Assembly (NCBI GenBank): GCA_938004315.1
Contig: CALKWG010000375.1
Coordinates: forward strand, 1-44,599
Source: an uncultured Spirochaetaceae bacterium
GTDB taxonomy: Bacteria; Spirochaetota; Spirochaetia; Treponematales; UBA12059
Direction: 5' to 3'
Length of the DNA stretch: 44,599 bases
Position 1 is the stretch's first letter. Each line of letters starts with the position of its first letter. The notes below the pieces were generated by a model. That model did not search any database. It was not told the origin of the DNA and was given only the letters and a program-made list of their open reading frames with translations. Position numbers and translations under genes: made by a program. This document shows positions 34,212 through 41,944 of this stretch, in pieces.

Positions 34212-34273
34212 TCGATTATGATCGATAATAGTCTAAAAAACAAGAAATTGTCGATTATGATCGACGATAATAG
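34212..34273. promoter_or_regulatory. ATPase promoter (leaderless type) within tandem AT-rich quasi-palindromes
   Basis: On the minus strand TTGTTT (34243-34238) and CATAAT (34220-34215) are 17 bases apart, and the -10 ends seven bases before ATG 34207. Two copies of a TCGATTATGATCGA element lie at 34212-34231 and 34251-34273, starting 39 bases apart. One covers the -10 and the other is just upstream of the -35. They look like paired operator sites, perhaps for autoregulation. Confidence 0.5.
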
Positions 34274-34298
34274 CTTGCAGCCTCTTCTGCGAGCTTCC

Positions 34299-34328
34299 TT
34301 GACACGCCCGGCGGTCAAAGAGTATGGT
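34299..34328 (+). promoter_or_regulatory. tRNA-Lys promoter
   Basis: A perfect TTGACA (34299-34304) and TATGGT (34323-34328) are 18 bases apart, placing the start near 34335, about 14 bases before the tRNA. Confidence 0.75.
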
Positions 34329-34348
34329 CAGCCCGTATCAAGGTTTAC

Positions 34349-34421
34349 GAGCCGCTAGCTCATCTGGCAGAGCAACGCCCTTTTAAGGCGTGGGTGCCGG
34401 GTTCGATCCCCGGGCGGCTCA
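34349..34421 (+). tRNA. tRNA-Lys (anticodon UUU)
   Basis: A full cloverleaf is visible: acceptor GAGCCGC pairs with GCGGCTC, the D-arm is TAGCTC...GAGCA, and the anticodon arm is ACGCC-CTTTTAA-GGCGT giving anticodon UUU. The T-arm is CCGGG-TTCGATC-CCCGG. The discriminator is A and CCA is not encoded. Confidence 0.96.
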
Positions 34422-34497
34422 AAATAATTGTGACAGTTTAACCTTCTTGGTTGCTGCACTATCATGCATCGCCTGGGGATCGAACCTTCAGGATGCC

Positions 34498-34530
34498 AAC
34501 GCCCGGACCGCGCACGGCCCGGGCGTTCTG
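34498..34530. terminator. Inverted repeat between tRNA-Lys and convergent barrel gene
   Basis: AACGCCCGG (34498-34506) pairs perfectly with CCGGGCGTT (34519-34527) around a 12-base loop. It lies between convergent transcripts and may terminate both. The T-run is poor on either strand. Confidence 0.5.
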
Positions 34531-34554
34531 AATTTGGCGCTGGCGAGAAATCGC

Positions 34555-35493
34555 CTATTCGTCGATCTGAACGGCTGCCTCGGCCGGCTCAGGCTCCGTC
34601 GCCCGCCGGCTCCCCAGCGTGTAGCGCAGGCCCAGCCCCGCGCGGAATAGGAAGGCGTTCGGGTTCGGGCCCTTGCCGGCCAGCTCGTCCAGGCCGAAGG
34701 CGTAGACGCCGCTCTCAAGCGAGGCTAAGAGGCTCAGGCCCTCGGCTATGCTCGCCGTCACCTGCGCGCCGATGAACGCGACGCCGAGCGTCTCCTTGGC
34801 GCCGGCGGGGTAGGTCCGGCTCAGGTCTTGGTAGCCTAAGTCCAGCTTGATCTTATAGGGCGTGCCCTTCCTGAACATGTCCACGCTGAAGGCGTAGCGG
34901 TTAGAGGCATCGGCCAGGATGGAGCCCGGGGCGTCCACGTAGTAGAACTTCCGCGTAAGGAGGCTCACGCTACAGATGGCGTTGTAGATATACCAGCCGG
35001 CCTCAAGTTGAGACAATTCCTGGGCGTAGTCGCCCTTGGCGATGAGCCCGGCGCCCATGGACGACTCGGCGCGCGCGCTTAGGAAGACGGCTCCCGGTAG
35101 GTCCACGCGTATGCCGGCGCTGATGCCCGCCTTGATGGGCGTCGTCGCGCTGTTGAACGCGCCTAAGACCGGGCCGGCCGCGATGCGCACGTAGCCCTGC
35201 TCGTAGGCTACGACGCTGCGCACGATATGCCTGATTATAGGGTCCGTCTCGTAGCCCACGTCCAGGACGAAGCCGGGCCCCAGGCGCTCGGTGACGCCGA
35301 CCCGGGCGCCGTACACCCAGAGATTAGCCGGATACTCGGCCGCCGTAAGCGGCGCGTCGCCCGTCCAGTCTAAATTCATATTGCCGAAAAGCGCCTCGAC
35401 GCTCAGGTCCAGGGCGTGGGCCGGCGCGGGGATAGAGGCCAAGCCCGCCGCTAGAACCATGAACGCCGCCGCGCGCCGCATCGTCGCTACCAT
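34555..35493 (-). CDS. Predicted outer-membrane beta-barrel protein
   Basis: A 312-residue exported protein. The signal peptide covers residues ~5-28 (MRRAAAFMVLAAGLASIPAPAHA). The mature sequence shows regular amphipathic strands with Gly turns (LWVYGARVGVTERLGPGFVLDVGYETD, GVAFIGAQVTASIAEGLSLLASLESGVYAFG), typical of an 8- to 12-stranded barrel. The last strand (LFRAGLGLRYTLG) is followed by an acidic tail (EPEPAEAAVQIDE), so the barrel does not end at the C-terminus. No family is recognised. It follows the upstream barrel gene by 20 bases with AGGAAGG before the ATG, suggesting a two-gene operon. Confidence 0.75.
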   Translation of the reverse strand: MVATMRRAAAFMVLAAGLASIPAPAHALDLSVEALFGNMNLDWTGDAPLTAAEYPANLWVYGARVGVTERLGPGFVLDVGYETDPIIRHIVRSVVAYEQGYVRIAAGPVLGAFNSATTPIKAGISAGIRVDLPGAVFLSARAESSMGAGLIAKGDYAQELSQLEAGWYIYNAICSVSLLTRKFYYVDAPGSILADASNRYAFSVDMFRKGTPYKIKLDLGYQDLSRTYPAGAKETLGVAFIGAQVTASIAEGLSLLASLESGVYAFGLDELAGKGPNPNAFLFRAGLGLRYTLGSRRATEPEPAEAAVQIDE

Positions 35494-35513
35494 CGCTTCG
35501 ATCCTTCCTGCGC

Positions 35514-36722
35514 CTAGAACGAGGCGCTGATGCCCAGGGCCGGCGCCAGGAAGCCGTACCAGCGATCGGGGACGGGGAAGAGCTTTACGTCCAGGCGCAG
35601 GTCCACCGTGACGCCGCTCACGAGCGCCCGGTAGTACGGGGCGACGCTGACCGCGAGGGGCGACGCGATGGCCGGGCCCGGATCGGCCGAGCTCTTGGTC
35701 TTATACTCGAGCACCGTCTCGAGCCCGCCGTGCCCGCCCGATTCCATGCTCCCGAAGCCCAAGTCGGCGCGGAGCTCCAAGAAGCCCTCCTCGTAGGTCC
35801 GCGACTGCAGGTACCAACCGGGGTGGCTGAACACGGTCAGGATGAGCTCGCCGGCGCCGAAATTAAAGCGCGGCTCGAAGAGGAAGTAGAAGAGGCTCAT
35901 CTCGAAGGCCTGCGACGGGTCCCAACGCGGGATGCCCGCCTGGGCGAAGAAGCTGCCTATGGAGCCGGTGTCGAAGTAGAACATGAGCCCGGCGCGGTAG
36001 ACGCCGGCCGCGCCCTCGGGGCCGCTGGCGCCGGCGAAGGCCTCGAGCTTCAAGGGGCCGCCGTCGTACTGGACGCGGGCGTCGGCCGAATAGGCGCCGG
36101 CGCCTAGGAACGAGTCCTGGTACAGGTACAGGTAGGGGGTGAAACGCTCGCCGGGCAGGCTCAGGCGTAGGCCGGTACCGTACACCTCGTGCAGGCCGTC
36201 GTAGGCCCGGCCGGGTAGGCCGCGTATGCCCTGGGGGTAGTAGAGGAAACCGCGCAGCTTGGTGGCGAAGGCTTCCGAGCCGTAGAGCCGGGGGAAGTCG
36301 CGGCCGCCGCCCAGCGTGTCCATGCCGCCCACGAAGACGCCTAGGTCCACCGGCGTGTCGAAGATGCCCGGGAAGGCGACCATGGCGGACTTAAGGTAGA
36401 GGCCCTGGCTGGCCTCCAGGCGGCGTATGGCCGCGGCCAACTCGTCCGGGTCGGTACCGTCGGGGTTGATCGCGCCCCGGCTTATAGCCGCCAGATAGTC
36501 CTCAAGGCTCACGCTATCGAAGCCCAGGCTGAAGCGCGCGGCGAACTTAGAGCCGCCTTCTATGCCCAGCTCGAGCGATACGCGGGTGGACAGCTCGAAG
36601 GAGCCGTCGTCGGCCGCGGCGCCGGAGGTGATAAGGCCGAATTCGGGCACCGTAAGGCCCGCGCCGAAGGCCAGGGCCAGGGCGGCCGCTAAGAAGCCGG
36701 CTAGGATAGCGTATCGCTTCAT
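35514..36722 (-). CDS. Predicted outer-membrane beta-barrel protein, porin-like
   Basis: A 402-residue exported protein: signal peptide (residues 1-22, ILAGFLAAALALAFGAG), then long alternating strands rich in Tyr, Phe and Gly (FTPYLYLYQDSFLGAGAYSADARVQY, MSLFYFLFEPRFNF, LAVSVAPYYRALVSGVTVDLRL). It ends in Phe (ALGISASF), the outer-membrane insertion signal. It resembles spirochaete hypothetical barrel proteins; cargo is unknown. GGAGG lies ten bases before ATG 36722. The predicted leader contains a perfect 14-base GC palindrome, CCCCGCGCGCGGGG (36743-36756). It is divergent from cheA. Confidence 0.78.
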   Translation of the reverse strand: MKRYAILAGFLAAALALAFGAGLTVPEFGLITSGAAADDGSFELSTRVSLELGIEGGSKFAARFSLGFDSVSLEDYLAAISRGAINPDGTDPDELAAAIRRLEASQGLYLKSAMVAFPGIFDTPVDLGVFVGGMDTLGGGRDFPRLYGSEAFATKLRGFLYYPQGIRGLPGRAYDGLHEVYGTGLRLSLPGERFTPYLYLYQDSFLGAGAYSADARVQYDGGPLKLEAFAGASGPEGAAGVYRAGLMFYFDTGSIGSFFAQAGIPRWDPSQAFEMSLFYFLFEPRFNFGAGELILTVFSHPGWYLQSRTYEEGFLELRADLGFGSMESGGHGGLETVLEYKTKSSADPGPAIASPLAVSVAPYYRALVSGVTVDLRLDVKLFPVPDRWYGFLAPALGISASF

Positions 36723-36956
36723 GGTCTAGAGCCCTCCGCCGCCCCCGCGCGCGGGGCGAATCTTTCATTTTCACGTATCATCGCCGGCATCCATGGCTAT
36801 GGGCAGGCTGATTTTAGAATAAACTTCTACAGATTATACATCGGCATGCGCGCGCTTCTACTCAAACGGCGCTTTTCAAGCTTAGGTCCGCACGAATTTA
36901 TAGCGCGTTTCGTTCCCTTGACTAAAGCCCTTTTCCATATAAGACTAGACCTTACG
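36723..36956. other. Divergent intergenic region upstream of barrel operon and cheA
   Basis: This 234-base gap holds the barrel-operon leader with its GC palindrome (36743-36756) and an AT-rich stretch (36810-36955). The latter has weak sigma70-like pairs, for example TTTAGA (36813) with TATACA (36835), 16 bases apart. None is convincing. Codons downstream of the in-frame ATG at 36846 have low G+C at third positions, unlike real genes here, so that segment is probably an untranslated leader. Confidence 0.5.
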
Positions 36957-39368
36957 ATGAGCGATTACCTTGACCCGAACAATCAGGAGCTCCTCAAGGA
37001 CTTCTTCGCCGAGGCCTACGGCCAGGTAGACGCCCTTGAGCAGAACATCCTCGTGCTGGAGAACGATCCGGCCAACCGCGACGCGGTGGACGAGATCTTC
37101 AGGGCGGCGCATACGCTCAAGGGCGGCGCCGGCACGGTAGAGATGACCGAGCTCGCCGAGTTCACGCATGTGGTCGAGGATCTCCTCGACGCCATACGCT
37201 CGGACGCCGTGCGCGTGAACGAGGAGATCATCGACGCGCTCCTGGCGGGCATCGACGTGGTCAAGGCCATGCTCAACGCCCGGGCCGACGGCGGGGTTTA
37301 TGACGGCGACTCGGGGCCGCTCCGTGAGCGCCTGGCCTCGCTCATCCCCGGCCGGGCCGCCAAGGCCCCGGCTAAGAAAGCCGCCGCCCCGGCGCCCAAG
37401 GCCGCGCCTGCGCCGGCTCCGGCCGCCGCGATAGGCCCTGCCCTGACCGAGTACGAAGTCTTAGAGATGCGCGAGGCCGCCGGCGCCGACCGCTCCCTCT
37501 ACCTCGTGCGCCTGGTATTCGACGAGTCCAACGTCATGAACACGGTGAGCGCCATCCACGCCTTCGCCGCCCTGCGCGACGCGGGCACCGTGCTCAAGAC
37601 CGTCCCCGAGTTCGAGAAGCTGTACGAGGACATGTTCCACCCCGAAGTCCTCTATTATATTGCCTCCGAAAAGAGCGCCGACGAGCTCCAAGCCGTGGGC
37701 GCCATACCCGACGTGGTCCTAGAAGCCGAGGTCGTGCCCATCCAGGCCGACGGCAGCGCCAAAGCCGCCGCTCCCGCGGCCGCCCCGGCTCCGGCCGCTC
37801 GCCCCGCCCCCGAGCCGATCCGCGCCGCCGCCCCGTCCCCCGCGGCGCCCGCCCCGAGTCCGGCTCCGCGCGAGCCAGAACCGGCCCCGGCCGCGGCGGC
37901 CGCGCCGATCGCCATGGCCCCTGAGCCTGACGAGCACGCCGAGGAGCGCGGCGCCGACGCCAAGCGCGCCGGCCAGCAGGCCGGCAGCATACTCCGCGTC
38001 GACTCAAAGCGCATCGATAACCTCTTGAACCTCGTCTCCGAGACGGTGATCAACAAGGCCACCTTCAACCAGATCAGCACCCAGTTCTCCGAGCTGCAGT
38101 CGGGCTTCCAGACCGCCCAGGGCCAGTTCCGCGACAAGATCAAGGAGCTCTTCGACGAGCTACCGCAATACCTGGCGGCCATCGAGTCCGGGCGGCCTAT
38201 AAAAGAGGTCAAGAAGGAGATCGTGGAGCGCTACGGCGCCCTCTACGGCACCTTCGACGCCTTCGAGTCGGACTTCAAGGCCAACGTCGCCAAGTTCCGC
38301 GGCACCGCCCAGAACCTGGGCCGCATCACCAGCGAGCTGCAGGAAGGCGTCATGCGCATACGCATGGTGCCCATCAGCCAGATCTTCAGCCGCTTCCCGC
38401 GCCTGGTGCGCGACCTGTCCAAGAGCCTGTCCAAGAAGGTGAACCTGGTCATCGAGGGCGAGGACACCGAGCTGGATAAGTCGGTCATTGAGGACCTCCT
38501 GGACCCGCTCATGCACTCCGTGCGCAACGCCCTGGACCACGGCATCGAGTCCGCGGCCGACCGCCGCGCCGCCGGCAAGCCCGAGGAGGGCACGGTGATG
38601 CTCAAGGCCTCAAACGAAGGCAACATGATCATCATCGAGATCTCCGACGACGGCAAGGGCATCGACGTGGAGGCGGTCAAGCGCAAGGCCGTGGAGCGCG
38701 GCGTCATCCACCCCAACAAGGCCCTGACCGAGCTCGAGTCCTTCAACTTGATCTTCGAGCCGGGCTTCTCCACCGCCGCCGCCGTCACCAACATCTCCGG
38801 CCGCGGCGTGGGCCTGGACGTCGTCAAGCGCCAGATCGAGAAGCTCAACGGTAGCGTGACGGTCTCCAGCCAACGCGGCAAGGGAACCAAGTTCACCATC
38901 AAGCTGCCTTTGACCCTGGCCATCATCCAGGGCCTCCTCGTGCGCGTCGGGCGGGAGATCTACTCCATCCCCATCACCAGCGTCATCGAGAGCCACCGCA
39001 TCAGGCCCTCCGAGATCAAGATGATCGACAACTACGAGGTGTTCAACGTGCGGAGCGACGTGGTGTCCCTGTTGCGCCTGAACCGCCTCTTCCGCATCCA
39101 GACCGACGAGCGGGGCGATTACTGCTTCGTGGTCATCGTGGGCACGGCGGACAAGCGCATGGGCCTCATGGTGGACAGCCTCATAGGCGAGGAGGACGTG
39201 GTCATAAAGCCCCTGCACGACCAGTTCACCAACTCGCCGGGCATAGCCGGAGCGTCCATCTTGGGCGACGGCTCGGTCTGCCTCATCATCGACGTCAGCC
39301 AGCTCCTGGAGCTGGGCCAGAAGAAGGAGCTCGAGGAGCGCCAGCGCCTCGAGCTGTCCATACGGTAG
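36957..39368 (+). CDS. cheA: Chemotaxis histidine kinase CheA
   Basis: An 803-residue chemotaxis kinase that phosphorylates CheY. Domains in order: P1 Hpt (residues ~1-120) with phospho-accepting His52 in RAAHTLKGG; P2 CheY-binding-like (~160-265); an Ala/Pro linker (~270-350); P3 dimerisation (~350-475); P4 ATPase with MHSVRNALDHGIE (N-box), DDGKGID and GRGVGLDVVK (G-boxes); and P5 CheW-like (~660-803). P3 is long: about 65 extra residues (DELPQYLAAIES...KFRGTAQNL) separate its two helices. Atypical P3 domains are described for spirochaete CheA, for example in Treponema denticola. I chose ATG 36957 because the protein then begins with the Hpt domain and the upstream codons do not match genomic usage. 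First gene of the cheA-cheW/R-cheX-cheY operon. Confidence 0.95.
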   Translation: MSDYLDPNNQELLKDFFAEAYGQVDALEQNILVLENDPANRDAVDEIFRAAHTLKGGAGTVEMTELAEFTHVVEDLLDAIRSDAVRVNEEIIDALLAGIDVVKAMLNARADGGVYDGDSGPLRERLASLIPGRAAKAPAKKAAAPAPKAAPAPAPAAAIGPALTEYEVLEMREAAGADRSLYLVRLVFDESNVMNTVSAIHAFAALRDAGTVLKTVPEFEKLYEDMFHPEVLYYIASEKSADELQAVGAIPDVVLEAEVVPIQADGSAKAAAPAAAPAPAARPAPEPIRAAAPSPAAPAPSPAPREPEPAPAAAAAPIAMAPEPDEHAEERGADAKRAGQQAGSILRVDSKRIDNLLNLVSETVINKATFNQISTQFSELQSGFQTAQGQFRDKIKELFDELPQYLAAIESGRPIKEVKKEIVERYGALYGTFDAFESDFKANVAKFRGTAQNLGRITSELQEGVMRIRMVPISQIFSRFPRLVRDLSKSLSKKVNLVIEGEDTELDKSVIEDLLDPLMHSVRNALDHGIESAADRRAAGKPEEGTVMLKASNEGNMIIIEISDDGKGIDVEAVKRKAVERGVIHPNKALTELESFNLIFEPGFSTAAAVTNISGRGVGLDVVKRQIEKLNGSVTVSSQRGKGTKFTIKLPLTLAIIQGLLVRVGREIYSIPITSVIESHRIRPSEIKMIDNYEVFNVRSDVVSLLRLNRLFRIQTDERGDYCFVVIVGTADKRMGLMVDSLIGEEDVVIKPLHDQFTNSPGIAGASILGDGSVCLIIDVSQLLELGQKKELEERQRLELSIR

Positions 39369-39388
39369 GAACGGGAGCGTAGAGCCGG

Positions 39389-40741
39389 ATGAACGCGCAA
39401 GCCGCGGCCCAGGCCGCCGTCGCCCACGACGAAAAGAAGGAACGGGCGGACAAGATCGACTTCAAGATGGTGACCTTCTCGCTCGGCGGGAAGGAATACG
39501 GCATCGACATCATGAACGTGAAGGAGATAGCCCGCGCGGGCCGCTTCACCTACGTGCCGAACGCCGCCCCCTTCGTCCGCGGCGTCTACAACCTCCGAGG
39601 CGACATCATCTCCATCATCGACCTGCGGATCATGTTCCACCTGCCGGCCGAGCGCAAGGACGAGAACGCGCTCGAGAGCCTCCTTATCTTGCGGGTGGAG
39701 GACCACGTCTTCGGCGTCATCGTGGACTATATCGACAAGGTGGTGGGCGTCTCCAGCGCTGCCATACAGCCGCCGCACCCCATCTTCGGCGACATCAACG
39801 TCAAGTACATCAAGGGCATCATCGAGAACCAGGGCAAGCTCTACATCATCCTGAACGTAGAGAAGCTCTTCGCGCCCAAGAAAGAAGAGCCGCGCGACGA
39901 GCCCCGCGCCGCCGCCGCGGCGGGCCTACGCGCCGCGCCCGGCGCCCCGAGCCCGCGCGACGAGGCCCGCGCCGCCGCCCAGGAGGCCGCCGGCATCAAG
40001 GGCGACCTGAACGCCGGCTTCGTAGCCGAGACCCTGGCTACCTTCAAGAAATTCTCCGTGTCGACGGTCAACGACGCCTGGTTCCGCGCCCGCTACGCCG
40101 AGTGGCGCGCCAAGCGAGGCGTCGAGGACGTGCAGCTGCACGCCGAGGCGGACGCCGACCAGTTCCTGTCGCCCTTCTATTCGCCGGGCACCGGCGCGCT
40201 CTGGTCGGAGGACTACGCCGCCGCCGTGGCGGCCGCACTGCCCCCCATGCCGGCCAAGAGCCTGAACGTCTGGAACCCCGGCTGCGGCAAGGGCTACGAA
40301 TCGTACAGCGTCGCCTGCATACTCAAGGCCGCCTATCCTGAGGCCCGCGTCAAAGTCTGGGCCAACGACTCGGACCTCCTATCCATCTCCATGGCGCCGA
40401 ACATGGTCTTCGACATCGACGACGTGCCCGAGCGCTACCGCGAGTTCATGGTCAAGGGGCGCAACGGCTGGAGCTTTACCCAGGCCCTGCGCGACTCTAT
40501 TTTCTTCGAGTTCCACGACGTCCTGAACGCCAACCCCATCCCGCCGGCGGACTTCATCGTCTGCCGCGACACGGTCTCGTTCATGGCGCCGCAGGACCAG
40601 AAGCGCGTCCTGGCCGACTTCTCGGACAAGGCCAAGGAAGGCGCCGCCCTGCTCATGGGCGCCCACGAGACCATGCCCCTGGACGGCTGGGTACCCATCG
40701 GGCCCGCCGGCCTGTCGCTATATGCCAAGGGCTCCCGCTAA
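39389..40741 (+). CDS. CheW fused to CheR-like domain
   Basis: A 450-residue fusion. Residues ~22-165 are a CheW coupling domain (FSLGGKEYGIDIMNVKEIARAG, GVYNLRGDIISIIDLR). A low-complexity Ala/Pro/Glu linker (~165-205) leads to a CheR methyltransferase-like domain (~206-450). The SAM-binding loop is WNPGCGKGYESYSVAC, where active CheR proteins have a GCSTGEEPYS-type loop. The acidic pair becomes ANDSD, CRN becomes CRD (CRDTVSFM), and the TxFFR element of the N-terminal lobe is replaced (STVNDAWFRARY). The fold is kept but activity is doubtful. Similar CheW-CheR-like fusions are known in spirochaete chemosensory arrays, where they are structural. It lies 20 bases after cheA. Confidence 0.9.
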   Translation: MNAQAAAQAAVAHDEKKERADKIDFKMVTFSLGGKEYGIDIMNVKEIARAGRFTYVPNAAPFVRGVYNLRGDIISIIDLRIMFHLPAERKDENALESLLILRVEDHVFGVIVDYIDKVVGVSSAAIQPPHPIFGDINVKYIKGIIENQGKLYIILNVEKLFAPKKEEPRDEPRAAAAAGLRAAPGAPSPRDEARAAAQEAAGIKGDLNAGFVAETLATFKKFSVSTVNDAWFRARYAEWRAKRGVEDVQLHAEADADQFLSPFYSPGTGALWSEDYAAAVAAALPPMPAKSLNVWNPGCGKGYESYSVACILKAAYPEARVKVWANDSDLLSISMAPNMVFDIDDVPERYREFMVKGRNGWSFTQALRDSIFFEFHDVLNANPIPPADFIVCRDTVSFMAPQDQKRVLADFSDKAKEGAALLMGAHETMPLDGWVPIGPAGLSLYAKGSR

Positions 40742-40774
40742 GCGGGGCCATAACGAAGAGAACGGGAGTAGCGC

Positions 40775-41239
40775 ATGAGAGTAGAGTATATCAATCCCTT
40801 CGTGGAGAGCGCCTTTAACGTCATGAAGGAAGTGCTCCAGGCCGACGTGCGCCGCGGCGAGCTCTTCCTCAAGTCCACCTCCATGCCCGTCATGGGCGTG
40901 GCCGCCATCGTGGGCCTGGCCGGCGACGTGGAGGGCCGCGTCCTCTTCGATATGGACAAGCCCACCGCCCTGCGCATCGCCAGCGCCATGAACGGCGAGG
41001 AGCTCAAGGCGCTGGACGAGCTCGTGAAGGCCACCATCACCGAGCTAGCCAACATGATCACCGCCCAGGCCGTGACCAAGCTGCACGAGCTGGGCTTCCG
41101 CTTCGACCTGACGCCGCCGGCCATCTTTACCGGCGACAACATGGAAGTCTCCAACCAGGACGTCGAGGCCCTCATCGTGCCCATGGAGACGCCCCAGGGC
41201 AAGGTCGAGATCAACGTGGCCATACGCGAGCGGGCTTAA
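40775..41239 (+). CDS. cheX: CheY-P phosphatase CheX
   Basis: A 154-residue CheX, which dephosphorylates CheY-P and resets the motor signal. The CheC/CheX/FliY catalytic signature is present once, ITELANMITAQA, with Glu90 and Asn93 as the ExxN pair. The start MRVEYINPFVESAFNVMKEV is typical of spirochaete CheX. GGGAG lies before the ATG. Spirochaetes use CheX rather than CheZ, and the gene sits between the coupling fusion and cheY as expected for this operon type. Confidence 0.94.
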   Translation: MRVEYINPFVESAFNVMKEVLQADVRRGELFLKSTSMPVMGVAAIVGLAGDVEGRVLFDMDKPTALRIASAMNGEELKALDELVKATITELANMITAQAVTKLHELGFRFDLTPPAIFTGDNMEVSNQDVEALIVPMETPQGKVEINVAIRERA

Positions 41240-41249
41240 GGGAGGCGGC

Positions 41250-41687
41250 ATGAAGACCAAAGAGGATTTTCCGTCGATCAACGAGCGCAAGCCCGAGGGC
41301 CTGAAGCCCGACGGCACCCCCTACCGCATCCTCGTGGTGGACGACTCCATGTTCGTGGCCAAGCAGATCACCCAGATCCTCACGAGCGAAGGCTACGACG
41401 TGGTCGGCCAGGCCGGCGACGGCCTCCAGGGCCTGGAGCGCTACAAGGAGCTCTACCCCAACGTGGACCTCGTGACCATGGACATCACCATGCCCAACAT
41501 GGACGGCCTTACCTCGCTGCAGAAGATCATCGAGTTTGACAAGAACGCCAAGGTGATCATGATCAGCGCCCTGGGCAAGCAGGACCTGGTCAAGCAGGCC
41601 CTCCTAACCGGCGCCAAGAACTACATCGTGAAGCCCCTGGACCGCAAGAAGGTCCTAGAACGCATCCAGCACGTGCTGACGAAGTAA
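41250..41687 (+). CDS. cheY: Chemotaxis response regulator CheY
   Basis: A 145-residue single-domain receiver. The acidic pair is Asp31/Asp32 (LVVDDSMF), the phospho-acceptor Asp78 (VTMDITMPNMDG), the switch Ser106 (MISALGK) and Lys128 (IVKPLD). It has a ~25-residue N-terminal extension (MKTKEDFPSINERKPEGLKP) before the fold, as in spirochaete CheY proteins of this operon. GGGAGG precedes the ATG, ten bases after cheX. It should bind the flagellar switch when phosphorylated by CheA. Confidence 0.95.
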   Translation: MKTKEDFPSINERKPEGLKPDGTPYRILVVDDSMFVAKQITQILTSEGYDVVGQAGDGLQGLERYKELYPNVDLVTMDITMPNMDGLTSLQKIIEFDKNAKVIMISALGKQDLVKQALLTGAKNYIVKPLDRKKVLERIQHVLTK

Positions 41688-41711
41688 TTCTGGCGCGGGC
41701 GGAGGCCGACG

Positions 41712-41725
41712 GCCGAGCGCTCGGC
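41712..41725 (+). terminator. Palindrome after cheY, possible operon terminator
   Basis: GCCGAGCGCTCGGC is a perfect 14-base palindrome 25 bases after the cheY stop, and flanking GAC/GTC can extend it. There is no T-run, so termination is uncertain. Confidence 0.3.
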
Positions 41726-41753
41726 GTCGCGGCGACTAAAACCCGCCGCCGCC

Positions 41754-41810
41754 TTGACACGGGCGGCGCCCGGCTGATATAAAAGAGCGTCCGCCTGAAC
41801 GAGGCGGACG
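41754..41810 (+). promoter_or_regulatory. tRNA-Val promoter and leader hairpin
   Basis: A perfect TTGACA (41754-41759) and TG-extended TATAAA (41778-41783) are 18 bases apart. The short leader forms an eight-base-pair hairpin, CGTCCGCC / GGCGGACG (41788-41795 and 41803-41810), just before the tRNA. Confidence 0.75.
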
Positions 41811-41815
41811 AGTAC

Positions 41816-41889
41816 GGGCGGTTAGCTCAGTTGGTTAGAGCACCAGTATGACACACTGGGGGTCGTTGGTTCAACTCCAATACTGCCCA
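41816..41889 (+). tRNA. tRNA-Val (anticodon GAC)
   Basis: Acceptor GGGCGGT pairs with ACTGCCC (one G-U pair), the D-arm is TAGCTCAGTTGGTTAGAGCA, and the anticodon arm is CCAGT-ATGACAC-ACTGG, giving anticodon GAC. The T-arm is GTTGG-TTCAACT-CCAAT. Discriminator A; CCA is not encoded. Confidence 0.95.
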
Positions 41890-41892
41890 TAG

Positions 41893-41935
41893 AAACCCGC
41901 GTTGCCTTAAGGCGGCGCGGGTTTTTGATTTTTGA
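41893..41935 (+). terminator. Intrinsic terminator of tRNA-Val
   Basis: AAACCCGCG (41893-41901) pairs with CGCGGGTTT (41916-41924), with additional pairing inside, followed by TTTTTGATTTTTGA. This is a strong canonical terminator. Confidence 0.9.
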
Positions 41936-41944
41936 TATAGCTAA

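Noticed and set aside
34470..34498. GGTTCGATCCCC-like sequence on the minus strand suggesting a tRNA fragment
   Set aside because: The flanking bases do not form a T-stem and no anticodon arm or acceptor is present.
36918..36943. TTGACT and TATAAG, or a TAAA-based sigma28-like promoter, upstream of cheA
   Set aside because: The sigma70-like pair is only 14 bases apart, and no GCCGATAA-like box lies at the right distance from TAAA.
36846..36956. N-terminal extension of CheA from ATG 36846, with TATACA five bases upstream
   Set aside because: The 37 extra codons have low G+C at third positions, unlike genes in this window, and CheA homologues begin at the Hpt domain (MSDYLD). A -10 next to an unused ATG is probably coincidence or an upstream transcript start.
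37655..38212. Long antisense reading frames across cheA and many other genes, for example also 1148-1921 (+) and 15821-16282 (+)
   Set aside because: They mirror GC-rich coding genes on the other strand, have Arg/Ala/Gly-rich or low-complexity products, no family motifs and no initiation signals.
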